A stretch of DNA of 64,000 bases from NCBI GenBank assembly GCA_017394765.1, contig JAFPXF010000035.1, forward strand, positions 3,310 through 67,309. Direction: 5' to 3'. A model generated the notes under the pieces. It was given only the letters and a program-made list of their open reading frames with translations, had not been told where the DNA came from and did not search any database. Shown here piece by piece: positions 11,075-19,200 of the stretch (the first letter of the stretch is position 1; the number at the start of each line of letters is the position of its first letter). Origin of the DNA: Bacteroidales bacterium. GTDB lineage: Bacteria > Bacteroidota > Bacteroidia > Bacteroidales > WCHB1-69. The position numbers and the translations under genes were made by a program.

Positions 11075-11115
11075 CTTTCTATTGCGTTATATTTTTACTT
11101 GCTTTTTTGAGGGCG

Positions 11116-11123
11116 CAAAGGTA
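11116..11123 (-). promoter_or_regulatory. -7 promoter box for rpmH
   Basis: The reverse strand reads TACCTTTG (TAnnTTTG consensus), with a TTGG about 20 bases further upstream in the -33 position. It stands 42 bases before the rpmH start. Confidence 0.7.
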
Positions 11124-11259
11124 CACTTTTTTTAATATCATCCAACTCTCTAATAAAAAAAGTTATAAACAGTAAAAACATCTCCCTTTGGCATGTGAAA
11201 TGTCCGAAATTTTTTTTATTATTGCTTTTTCAAAATACAATGCTAAAAAACTGAACGCC

Positions 11260-13710
11260 ATGAGTAGTAAAATCACCCTCCTGTTGACGGCTATTTTATT
11301 AGTGATCAGTAAGATGTCGTTTTGTCAGATTGATAATCCGTATGCTGACTTTGATCCGAGGACACTGAAGGAAAATGCTAAATATGCTCGGAGTTTCGCG
11401 CCGAACACCTATGATGAGAAAGTCCTGTATAGTTGTATGGCCGACGTGGTCAATGCCGCCCGCGCCCAGTATGCTTTCCTGCCGGTGTTCAAATCGGATG
11501 AGCGCATGGACTCCACCGCCATGTTCCAAGCTTCCTACCAGGCTCAGAAAGACGAGAAGACGCTTGACAATTTTGCACCGTACAAAACCACTTATTTCCG
11601 CCTGCGCAAATATGGCCTGGCTGGCAATGGCAATGAACTGGTGACCAAAGTGAAAGCTTACCTCGGTGAAGCGGAATACAGCTATTACGACCTCTGCCTC
11701 GCCGCCGTGCAGTCCATCCTCAAAAGCCCCAAGACCGCGGAAGTCCTCCTCGACAAACAATATTCTTATTTGGGTATCGGCTTCAACACGGATGCCATGA
11801 TGAAGAGCATGTATATTTCGTTTGTCTTTGGCAACGACCGCACGTTCAACAATTACAAGCCATCCTATGGAGAAAGAGACCTTCCTTATACGAAAGGTCA
11901 GGCCGGATTCAAAAGCTATGATGACAAAATTTGTAAGAAATGTTCCACAGACCCCGCTCTTGAAGTGCTCTCCGAACTGATCAGTGTCAATAAAAACAAC
12001 GAGGTTTACCTTAATACGGATGATTATAAAAACTTGAAGAAGTTGATAGGAAAAGAAGGCGATGCCATCGCACTCGATTTTGTCCAGCATTCCCAATACG
12101 AGTGTGACGACTTCACGGTGGACTATGACCTGTCGCACAGAGGCACGGTCACCAAGCCCATTACCTTTGAGAAAATCATGGAACTCAATGAGAACAGCAA
12201 CCTGAAGTCCGGCAAACTCACTGCCAAGCTTTGCGATGTGCCGGAAACCGTCAACAATGATTTCGACATCAACATCCTTGTCCTGAAAGAGGGCAACCGC
12301 ATTTGCCGCACGGTTATCACCAAGGCGGTTGAAACCAAAAAAGCGGAGAATGTGGAGAAAGTCAATTTTATCAAGGACTTGGCCAGTATCAAGGCCAAGG
12401 GCGAGTGGACGGCCGCGCCCGAAGACGGCGAGTTCAGCGTCACATTTCCTTACGACTTGAAAAAGACCGACTATACAACCGATGCCTACGAGAGCCAGCT
12501 CGGAACTTCCGATGTGCCGGAATACAAGCTTAATAGCATTGAAATCATTGCGCACAACTCTCCCAACTATTATAAAGATGCAGCCTACCAGAAGATCCAG
12601 GAAAAACGCGCCGATTTCCTTAAGAAAAGCATTCTCGCCAAATATCCCGGCACAGAGGTGACCGTGTCGTACGACTATTGCTGGGAGTCTTTCAAGAAAA
12701 ACATTGTCAACGACGGTGAGTATTATGACATGAGTTTCTTGACCTTGGAAGCTTGCGCCAAACAACTCAAGGCCGAGTCGTGGACAGTGAAATATCTGGA
12801 CAGCGCTTATCTTGCTCCCTGCCGCTATTACGAGATCAAATATCATGTGACCTACAAGGTGGATTCCAAAGCGCAAGAGCAGACCTTTGCGGTATGGAAG
12901 TTTAACAAGGCCTTGTCGGAGAAAAACCGCCCGCTGGCCATGTCTATTGAGAATTACATCATCGATCAGGTCGAGTCTGGACAATATACCGCCACTCCGT
13001 TGAACAACATGGTGATTCCCAAGCATAAGGACAATCAGGCTTTGCTTAACAACCGCCTTTACATGAAATATTACCTTGCCCCGAAGTTGACGGAGGCCAT
13101 GTCAGAGGAGATGACCGAAATTTTCAACTTGAACACAGCTAATGTGAAATTGCTTTATAACACGACAGTCTGCGATGTTTTCCAAAGAAAGATCACTTCC
13201 ACGGCGGATATCGCCAAGACACAGGCCAATATTGACAAGCTCTATTCCATACCGGGCATTCCCAAGGATCGCGTGAATGCCATCAATATGGAATACCAGA
13301 TGATGATCATCGACTATCTTTCCGCTGTTCCTGCCAACATGGAGACCACTGCGTTGATGACTTCCACGTTTGCCAAGATCAAGGAAATACGCAATCCCGT
13401 GATGGACAGTTGGCAAAATGCGTATAAGTTGGCTGCCCGTTTTGCTTCGCAACGCGATTATATGTATGCGCTTTCCCTCATGGATCCTTTCCTTGACGAT
13501 GCAACCATCTCCGAGGATTTCCTTTTCTCTTACATCTCCATGGCAGCCCACCGTGAACAGACCTACCTCGGACCTCTCTTCGGCAAGGCGGTCAAGTTGG
13601 CAGCCGAGAAGAATGCCGTGAGACTTTGCGGACTGTTCGACGAACTGCCGGTGTGTGTGTTCGAGAACGAAGAGGTCAAAGCCATCGTATGCAAGGCCTG
13701 TAACCGTTAA
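11260..13710 (+). CDS. Large secreted protein with N-terminal CAP/SCP-like domain
   Basis: The ATG at 11260 gives an 816-residue protein with a good signal peptide (MSSKITLLLTAILLVISKMSFCQ); the frame is open from 11188 but upstream residues do not improve it. Residues about 55-195 resemble a bacterial CAP domain: VVNAARAQYAFLPVFKSDERM at the start, SILKSPKTAEVLL and YLGIGF near the end. The remaining 600 residues match no family I recognise; a stretch near 455-500 (IEIIAHNSPNYYKDAAYQKI) has the look of an OmpA-type sub-domain, but the match is weak. No T9SS tail or membrane anchor is visible. It precedes the pseudouridine synthase gene by nine bases and is probably co-transcribed with it. 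Confidence 0.75.
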   Translation: MSSKITLLLTAILLVISKMSFCQIDNPYADFDPRTLKENAKYARSFAPNTYDEKVLYSCMADVVNAARAQYAFLPVFKSDERMDSTAMFQASYQAQKDEKTLDNFAPYKTTYFRLRKYGLAGNGNELVTKVKAYLGEAEYSYYDLCLAAVQSILKSPKTAEVLLDKQYSYLGIGFNTDAMMKSMYISFVFGNDRTFNNYKPSYGERDLPYTKGQAGFKSYDDKICKKCSTDPALEVLSELISVNKNNEVYLNTDDYKNLKKLIGKEGDAIALDFVQHSQYECDDFTVDYDLSHRGTVTKPITFEKIMELNENSNLKSGKLTAKLCDVPETVNNDFDINILVLKEGNRICRTVITKAVETKKAENVEKVNFIKDLASIKAKGEWTAAPEDGEFSVTFPYDLKKTDYTTDAYESQLGTSDVPEYKLNSIEIIAHNSPNYYKDAAYQKIQEKRADFLKKSILAKYPGTEVTVSYDYCWESFKKNIVNDGEYYDMSFLTLEACAKQLKAESWTVKYLDSAYLAPCRYYEIKYHVTYKVDSKAQEQTFAVWKFNKALSEKNRPLAMSIENYIIDQVESGQYTATPLNNMVIPKHKDNQALLNNRLYMKYYLAPKLTEAMSEEMTEIFNLNTANVKLLYNTTVCDVFQRKITSTADIAKTQANIDKLYSIPGIPKDRVNAINMEYQMMIIDYLSAVPANMETTALMTSTFAKIKEIRNPVMDSWQNAYKLAARFASQRDYMYALSLMDPFLDDATISEDFLFSYISMAAHREQTYLGPLFGKAVKLAAEKNAVRLCGLFDELPVCVFENEEVKAIVCKACNR

Positions 13711-13719
13711 AGCTTCGCG

Positions 13720-14766
13720 ATGCAAGAAATAGAAGAAAGCCTCCCGCAAGAGTCGGGCGAACTGTACGAACATTTTCGTTTCAACGTTGATCCGGGCACG
13801 GAGCTGCTGCGTATTGACAAGTATCTGTTCAATCTGCTTCGTCACACCTCCCGCAGCAAAATCCAGCAGGCGGCCAAGGCGGGCTGCATCCTCGTGAACG
13901 GCAAGCCTGAGAAACAGAATTATAAGGTTCACCCCAACGATGTCATCTCTGTGCTTATGCCAAAGCCGCCGCGCGTCACGGAGATTCTGCCAGAGGACAT
14001 TCCCCTCGACATTTCGTACGAGGACGACGATCTGCTTATCGTCAACAAGGCCGCTGGCATGGTGGTGCACCCGGCATTCGGCAACTATACGGGCACCATG
14101 GTCAATGCCCTGTATCACTATCTTGGCAAGCAGCAGCTGCCCGATGGCTCGCCCGTGAAGCCGCTTTTGGTGCATCGTATCGACAAGAATACTTCCGGCC
14201 TCCTTGTGGTTGCCAAAAACGAGCTGGCCCAGATGCGGTTGGCCAAGGTCTTCTTCGACCACGACCTGGAGCGTAAATATTATGCTTTGGCGTGGGGCGA
14301 CTTCCCGGAGGATTCCGGAACCATTGTGGGCAATGTGGGGCGTAATCCGAAAGACCGCATGGTGATGACGGTTTTCCCCGAAGGTGACGAGCGTGGCAAG
14401 CATGCCGTGACCCACTGGCGAGTGATAGAACGTTTTGGCTATGTGACACTGATAGAGTGCCAGTTGGAGACGGGCCGCACCCACCAGATTCGCGTCCACA
14501 TGCAATCCATCGGCCATCCTCTCTTCAATGACGAATCCTATGGCGGTGACCATATCTTGAAGGGCACGACTTTTTCAAAATATCAACAATTTATCCGTAA
14601 TTGTTTCGCACTGATGCCGCGACAAGCCCTGCATGCCAAGTCGTTGGGTTTCGTGCATCCCACCACCGGCAAGTTCACGCTTTTTGAATCGGAATTGCCC
14701 GCCGACTTCCAGGCTGTCCTCGACAAATGGCGCAGCTATGTCCATACAACGGTGGACAACGGATAG
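13720..14766 (+). CDS. RluD-type 23S rRNA pseudouridine synthase
   Basis: This 348-residue enzyme has an N-terminal S4 RNA-binding domain (RIDKYLFNLLRHTSRSKIQQ, about 32-51) and a RluA/RluD catalytic domain with the catalytic aspartate in VHRIDKNTSGLLVVAK (about 152-167). The GRTHQIRVHMQSIGHP motif follows near residue 250. The family isomerises uridines in helix 69 of 23S rRNA (RluD) or related sites. Sequence alone cannot separate RluD from RluC-like paralogues, so I leave the symbol blank. It starts nine bases after the CAP-protein gene. Confidence 0.93.
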   Translation: MQEIEESLPQESGELYEHFRFNVDPGTELLRIDKYLFNLLRHTSRSKIQQAAKAGCILVNGKPEKQNYKVHPNDVISVLMPKPPRVTEILPEDIPLDISYEDDDLLIVNKAAGMVVHPAFGNYTGTMVNALYHYLGKQQLPDGSPVKPLLVHRIDKNTSGLLVVAKNELAQMRLAKVFFDHDLERKYYALAWGDFPEDSGTIVGNVGRNPKDRMVMTVFPEGDERGKHAVTHWRVIERFGYVTLIECQLETGRTHQIRVHMQSIGHPLFNDESYGGDHILKGTTFSKYQQFIRNCFALMPRQALHAKSLGFVHPTTGKFTLFESELPADFQAVLDKWRSYVHTTVDNG

Positions 14767-14856
14767 TCGTGGTTTCTTGTTTGATTGGGTGAACAGTTTG
14801 CAAAATCCCCGCAAAACGTATCTCTCAATGGAATGATTCATGATTGGAGTGTGGAA

Positions 14857-15486
14857 TCATGCATAACATTTTGTTCCGTGTGCGCGGAATGTGCACCCTT
14901 GTCGCACAACACAGTCGGCACAGCTCTTACGGCTTTCGCTGCCACCGATTTTGACGATTCCCATCATGGACTTGAGAGGCACCATCAGCCCCGAATCGAG
15001 GAATGTGATGCCAATGCGCTCGGCACGCAAGCGTAAGGCAATCTCGCGGCTGTCTTCCAAAGAGGTGCCGCCATAGCCTGGACAGAATCGGAACCCCATG
15101 TGTTCATAGGGAAGCTCGCGCTCAAACTCATCGGCACGTTGCTCCAGATACGCCGAAGCTGCGGCATCGAAGACGAGAGCATTGGTCATGTCCGTAAGTT
15201 GCAGGCGCTTTAGGCGGCGGTCCACTTGTGCCCCCAATGTGGTGGCACACAGCAAATAGCCATCCGCACCTGACAAGTGCTCCATGTAGGCGGGATTGGC
15301 GAGCATGAACGGCATTGGCTCTGTGAAATGCGCATATAGGTAATGAAACCCCGACAACTCCTCGACCTCCTGCACGGCATGCTCGATTCGACGCAGGATA
15401 TCGTTCTCCACCATGACGTCGGGCGGATAGCCCAAGTAGTGGACAATCGTGTCTGCCAGTTTTTTATTTGATGATTCGGTTTTCAT
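14857..15486 (-). CDS. Stand-alone methionine synthase activation (reactivation) protein
   Basis: This 209-residue protein has features of the MetH reactivation domain as found in Thermotoga-type split systems: RFCPGYGGTSLEDSREI (the counterpart of the R-x-GYP region that binds S-adenosylmethionine), LDSGLMVPLKSMMGIVKIGG, and a C-terminal cysteine cluster CADCVVRQGCTFRAHG. In intact MetH this domain re-methylates oxidised cob(II)alamin using S-adenosylmethionine and reduced flavodoxin. The MetH core at 4588-6924 lacks it, so the two proteins are likely partners acting in trans. I choose the ATG at 15486 (MKTESSNKKLADTIV), which overlaps the end of ruvC by 23 bases. The frame is open further upstream, but that would sit deeper inside ruvC. 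Confidence 0.82.
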   Translation of the reverse strand: MKTESSNKKLADTIVHYLGYPPDVMVENDILRRIEHAVQEVEELSGFHYLYAHFTEPMPFMLANPAYMEHLSGADGYLLCATTLGAQVDRRLKRLQLTDMTNALVFDAAASAYLEQRADEFERELPYEHMGFRFCPGYGGTSLEDSREIALRLRAERIGITFLDSGLMVPLKSMMGIVKIGGSESRKSCADCVVRQGCTFRAHGTKCYA

Positions 15487-16027
15487 TGTTGGTGATGAAG
15501 GATTTCCAGTCGTTGAACTTGCCGCCACCGCCCATGACGACGCGCGACTGCAGGTGGTGGCACACGGCGGCGGCTAAGGCGTCCGTGGCATCCAGGAACT
15601 CGACATCTTGTGACAGCGGGTACATGTGGCACAGCATCGCAGCCACCTGCTCCTTGGCGGCATTGCCATTGCCTGTGATAGATTGCTTGATCTTTCGGGG
15701 CGGGTATTCAAAAACATCCATGCCCGCGTGCAGACAGGCTGCGATGACGACCCCCTGCGCGCGTCCCAACTTTAGCATCGACTGCACATTTTTGCCATAA
15801 AAAGGTGCTTCGATGGATAGAATGTCGGGGCGATATTGCTCAATCAAGGCATTGGTCTTCTCGTAAATGTATTTCAGCTTCGCATAATGATCGGACAATT
15901 TGTTCATTTGTATCACGCTGATCACCTCCACGTCCGACTTGTTGAGGTTGGTGTGCAGTACAGCGTAGCCCATCACGGAGGTGCCGGGGTCGATGCCCAG
16001 AATGCGGTGTTCGGTCGTCTCTGCCAT
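15464..16027 (-). CDS. ruvC: Holliday junction endonuclease RuvC
   Basis: The 187-residue protein shows the RuvC catalytic acidic residues in their motifs: LGIDPGTSVMGYAV near residue 10, LSIEAPFYGKNVQSMLKLGR near 70, and FLDATDALAAAVCHH near 145. RuvC resolves Holliday junctions together with RuvAB during homologous recombination. The length is normal. Its start codon overlaps the stop codon of the upstream protease gene by one base (TAATG), and its 3' end overlaps the methionine synthase activation gene by 23 bases, so all three are translated from one message. Confidence 0.96.
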   Translation of the reverse strand: MAETTEHRILGIDPGTSVMGYAVLHTNLNKSDVEVISVIQMNKLSDHYAKLKYIYEKTNALIEQYRPDILSIEAPFYGKNVQSMLKLGRAQGVVIAACLHAGMDVFEYPPRKIKQSITGNGNAAKEQVAAMLCHMYPLSQDVEFLDATDALAAAVCHHLQSRVVMGGGGKFNDWKSFITNNENRIIK

Positions 16028-16479
16028 TACTTTTTCTTGTCTGTGGTGAAATGGAGAAAACCCTCCTCGTAGTTGATGACAGCGTGGTTTTTTACAAAAA
16101 AATCGTTGCCAAGAATCATCTGCACGGGCTTTTTGTTCAGGCGGACGTAGGCCATGTTGATATATGAGAAGTCGAGCAGGGCCATGTTTTTGAACAGTTT
16201 CATCCTATAGCGACCGATGCGAAAGTCGGGTACATCGGCCACGCGCACGTCAAAATCATCGCCGCCAATGCCGGCGGTGACGCCTTCGTGCTCTTCGGTT
16301 TGCAGCTCAGGCAAGATTAATTTGGCGAAAGTGGCGTCCAAACAGCTGTGGGAGGCGCCTGTGTCAAGCACGATACGGACGGGGTGCCCTGCAATGGAAC
16401 CGCTTACAAGGGTGTGATAATCCCCATGTTCCAATTGCATGACATGGAGCTTGACACTGTGTCTTTTTGTTGTATCCAT
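16027..16479 (-). CDS. Retropepsin-like aspartic protease (clan AA)
   Basis: A small soluble protein of 150 residues with one aspartic-protease half: the catalytic motif is VRIVLDTGASHSCLDATF near residue 33-50, followed by the flap-like region with IGGDD and the hydrophobic psi-loop MILGNDFFVKNHAVINYEE near the C-terminus. Such single-lobe proteases act as homodimers. No signal peptide or membrane segment is present, so it should be cytoplasmic. Its substrate is unknown. It lies between corA and ruvC on the same strand and is translationally coupled to ruvC through a TAATG overlap. Confidence 0.82.
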   Translation of the reverse strand: MDTTKRHSVKLHVMQLEHGDYHTLVSGSIAGHPVRIVLDTGASHSCLDATFAKLILPELQTEEHEGVTAGIGGDDFDVRVADVPDFRIGRYRMKLFKNMALLDFSYINMAYVRLNKKPVQMILGNDFFVKNHAVINYEEGFLHFTTDKKK

Positions 16480-16532
16480 AAAAAATGATTTAAGAAATCA
16501 TTGCAAATCCGGGAAAGAATGCACCCCTCTTT

Positions 16533-17444
16533 TCATAGCCAATGTTTCTTTACGAAGAAAATGACCAGTCCGATCAAAATTGCGGCGCAGAAGCCAACAA
16601 CAATCAGGAATGCATACGGTGATTCTGCAAATGGAAGGTTCACATTCATGCCATAAAGTCCGCTGATGAAGGTTAATGGCAACACGATGGTGGATATGAT
16701 AGTGAGCATGCGCATGATTTCGTTGGTCTTGTTGGTCTGCAACGAGTCGAATGTGCTCGACAGGCCGTCCACCAACTCGCCGTAGTCGTCAATCATATCC
16801 CACATCTTCTGATAGAAGTCGAGGATGTTGCCCCAGTAGTCTTCCATGTCGTCGGCAAAGCCCCTGACGTCACCGGATTCGAAGAGCTTGAAGAGACGCA
16901 GCTGCGGCTTGAACATGGTGTTGAGCTGGATGATGTTCTTGCGGAATCGGGAAATCTGTTCAATGATGGTCTCCGACTTGCTGCTGAAAAGCTCGCGGTT
17001 GATGAAGTCGAGTTCTGTGCCCATGCGTTCCACAAGCAGGAATGTCTCTTTCATCATCCTATATAATATATGGTATAGGATGGCATCGCTGGTGCCGCTG
17101 ATGTCATCCTCGTCTTCCGGCTCGGGATGAATCTTGGTGTAGTTGAAGAGGTCCTGCACCACATAGTGCGAGTTGCCGACCGTGATCAGATAATCCTGTC
17201 CCCAGAAAATCTTGGTTTCCTCGGTCTTGACAAGCTGCGTGCGCTTGTCCATCAACGGAAAATGAAAGACAAGGAAGAAATAGTCGTCGTAAATGTCGAT
17301 TTTGGGGCGTTGTACAAAACTGGAGCAGTCGTCAATGTCCAACGGGTGAAAGTGGAAGTTATCCCTTAAAAAGTCCAGGTCTTCGACCGTGGGATTGGTG
17401 ATATGATGCCATTTGAAAGTGCCAAAGTCAATGGTGTCAACCAT
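16533..17444 (-). CDS. corA: CorA-type magnesium/divalent cation transporter
   Basis: The 303-residue protein has a long acidic cytoplasmic N-terminal funnel domain and two C-terminal membrane helices (about 245-265 and 275-298). The CorA selectivity signature is present as FISGLYGMNVNLPF at the end of the first helix. It imports Mg2+ (or Co2+/Ni2+/Zn2+ in subfamilies) as a pentamer. Unusually for this genome, the start ATG is preceded by a near-perfect Shine-Dalgarno sequence (GAAAGGAGG) nine bases upstream. A -7 promoter box lies at 17519-17526. It appears to be the first gene of corA-protease-ruvC-activation protein. Confidence 0.94.
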   Translation of the reverse strand: MVDTIDFGTFKWHHITNPTVEDLDFLRDNFHFHPLDIDDCSSFVQRPKIDIYDDYFFLVFHFPLMDKRTQLVKTEETKIFWGQDYLITVGNSHYVVQDLFNYTKIHPEPEDEDDISGTSDAILYHILYRMMKETFLLVERMGTELDFINRELFSSKSETIIEQISRFRKNIIQLNTMFKPQLRLFKLFESGDVRGFADDMEDYWGNILDFYQKMWDMIDDYGELVDGLSSTFDSLQTNKTNEIMRMLTIISTIVLPLTFISGLYGMNVNLPFAESPYAFLIVVGFCAAILIGLVIFFVKKHWL

Positions 17445-17518
17445 AAAATAACCTCCTTTCTTGTTGGGTTAGAAACTATGAAAACTACTACATCTTGGTG
17501 TGGTTTACGAAACGGCGG

Positions 17519-17526
17519 CAAAGATA
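17519..17526 (-). promoter_or_regulatory. -7 promoter box for corA
   Basis: TATCTTTG on the reverse strand matches TAnnTTTG, 75 bases before the corA start. The 151-base gap to the upstream gene otherwise holds only the corA ribosome-binding site. Confidence 0.65.
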
Positions 17527-17595
17527 CAAAAAAAGGATAAATGAAAATGAAGAATAGAAAATAAACAGTGACAAAAAGCAGGTCGTTCCCATGGG

Positions 17596-19200
17596 TCAAG
17601 GCTTGATATTCTCGTTGCCGGTGATGATGATTTTCCGGTCTTTGGCTGCCTGCACCCCATAAACGGTTTCTCTTGTCTCTTCGGTCTGAAAACTTCGGTT
17701 TACAGCACCCTGAGGGTCTATGTGGATGGTGAGCCCCGCTTTCTCTCCATCAAGGTAGGGGACGAAAAAGTTGTCTTCCGTCTGTCGCAAATAGTTGAGA
17801 AGGCTGTAGATACGGCGGGAGGAGAGGTGGAGGTTGTAGCCACTGTTGTGCAGCGGGCTGGCATAGCCGCTGACGGTGAGCTCCACGGTTTCGTCTGCAG
17901 AAAGGGCCTCGCGCAAATAGCGGGTCAGCCGTTGCAGCCGTTCGTAGCCAGTAGCCACGGAATCGCGCAGAAACCGCGACATCTCCGCTTCGGCTGCCTG
18001 CCGTGCCGTATCGGAAAGCCCGCGGCCCGTTTCGCGCACATAGAGGGCTTTGTGCGTCATGTACTGGTTGTAGAGGGTGGGGTAGTCCGTGACAGTGGTG
18101 TCCGACAGGGAACGCGGGTCAGGCTGGTCGTTTTGGAAATAGAGCGTGATGGGCAATACGGAGGCGATTTTCTCGTGGATATTTGGCTCGTACTCGGTGG
18201 TGTCGGCTGCGACGGGGGATGATTCCCAGCGAAAGCGAAAAAGATCGTTGCAACATGTGTCGGACTCATCGGTGCCGTCGTGCGGCCGGTTGGAGGAGAA
18301 GTGGCCACACTCCCCGACAGGATCGAGCGTGAAATAAAAATCGTTGTATTCCGAGTTGAATGGTACACCCATGTTGGAGACAATGCCCCATTGGCTGAGC
18401 GACCCCGGACAATAGAAAATGTCGTATCCGCCGATGCCAAGGTGCTCGTCGGAGCTGAAGTACAGCACTCCTTTTTGCTTGTCATAAAAGGGCGTCACTT
18501 CATTGCCCTCTGTGTTAATGGCAGTGCCGGCATTGACGGGTGTCTGGTAATGGCCGTCCTTGACAATGGAATACCAGATGTCCAACTCGCCGACACCCTG
18601 TTCCCGATCGGAAACGAAGTAGAGCACATCGAAGTTGTCCGTCTCCGCGAGGTAAGGTTGCATCGAGGTGGTGCCTTCAGCATTGATGACGGAAGGCAAT
18701 CTCTGGGGCTTTTGCCAGCTTCGGCCGTCGCGTCTGCTTTGCCACAAGGTGCATCGCAACTCTCCGTCATGATTGCGGGTGCAACGGGAAAAGATCAGCA
18801 GATTTTGTTTTTCGTTGAAACAAAAATTGCTGTTGAAAGTGTTGCGTGCGTTGATGGAGAAAGGCAGCGGCTCCGCAGGCGTGAAGCTGCCCTCTGGTAA
18901 CAATGTTGACTGATAAATATTGCAATACCAGCTTGTTTCGAAAATATGGTCGATATCTTCATCTGCGTTGGCGCGCAAGGATGTGAAATAGAAAGTTGAG
19001 TCCGGAAGCAATCGTCCGCAAAACTCCGAGAAATGCGTGTTGACCTCGTCAGGGAGAGCCTCCACGATGACAGGCAGGCTGTCGTGACGGATGAAATAGC
19101 GCTGCTCTTCACGTTGCTGTTCCGTGAGCTTGCCCACTTGTGCTTGTGTGGTCACACCAATGCTGAGCAGAAGGATAATATGGATTGTCCGCAGCTGCAT
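17596..19200 (-). CDS. OmpA-family protein with PD40 repeats (PorE/T9SS-associated type)
   Basis: The ATG at 19200 overlaps the upstream stop codon (ATGA) and gives a 534-residue protein with a signal peptide (MQLRTIHIILLLSIGVTTQAQ). The open frame upstream to 19506 is antisense-free overlap with the barrel gene and not credible. Residues about 100-330 contain WD40-like PD40 units (VLYFVSDREQGVGELDIWYS, VLYFSSDEHLGIGGYDIFYC, HFSSNRP). The C-terminus is an OmpA-like peptidoglycan-binding domain (ITLYFQNDQPDPRS, then VSGYASPLHNSGYNLHLSSR). This domain order is typical of the partner of PorP/SprF barrels in Bacteroidota, where it ties the barrel to the cell wall. No TPR or carboxypeptidase-regulatory domain is seen, unlike the PorE-like protein at 34063-35994. 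Confidence 0.85.
   Translation of the reverse strand: MQLRTIHIILLLSIGVTTQAQVGKLTEQQREEQRYFIRHDSLPVIVEALPDEVNTHFSEFCGRLLPDSTFYFTSLRANADEDIDHIFETSWYCNIYQSTLLPEGSFTPAEPLPFSINARNTFNSNFCFNEKQNLLIFSRCTRNHDGELRCTLWQSRRDGRSWQKPQRLPSVINAEGTTSMQPYLAETDNFDVLYFVSDREQGVGELDIWYSIVKDGHYQTPVNAGTAINTEGNEVTPFYDKQKGVLYFSSDEHLGIGGYDIFYCPGSLSQWGIVSNMGVPFNSEYNDFYFTLDPVGECGHFSSNRPHDGTDESDTCCNDLFRFRWESSPVAADTTEYEPNIHEKIASVLPITLYFQNDQPDPRSLSDTTVTDYPTLYNQYMTHKALYVRETGRGLSDTARQAAEAEMSRFLRDSVATGYERLQRLTRYLREALSADETVELTVSGYASPLHNSGYNLHLSSRRIYSLLNYLRQTEDNFFVPYLDGEKAGLTIHIDPQGAVNRSFQTEETRETVYGVQAAKDRKIIITGNENIKP

Noticed and set aside
13102..14553. 483-codon minus-strand frame across the CAP-protein and pseudouridine synthase genes
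   Set aside because: Shadow of two supported plus-strand genes.
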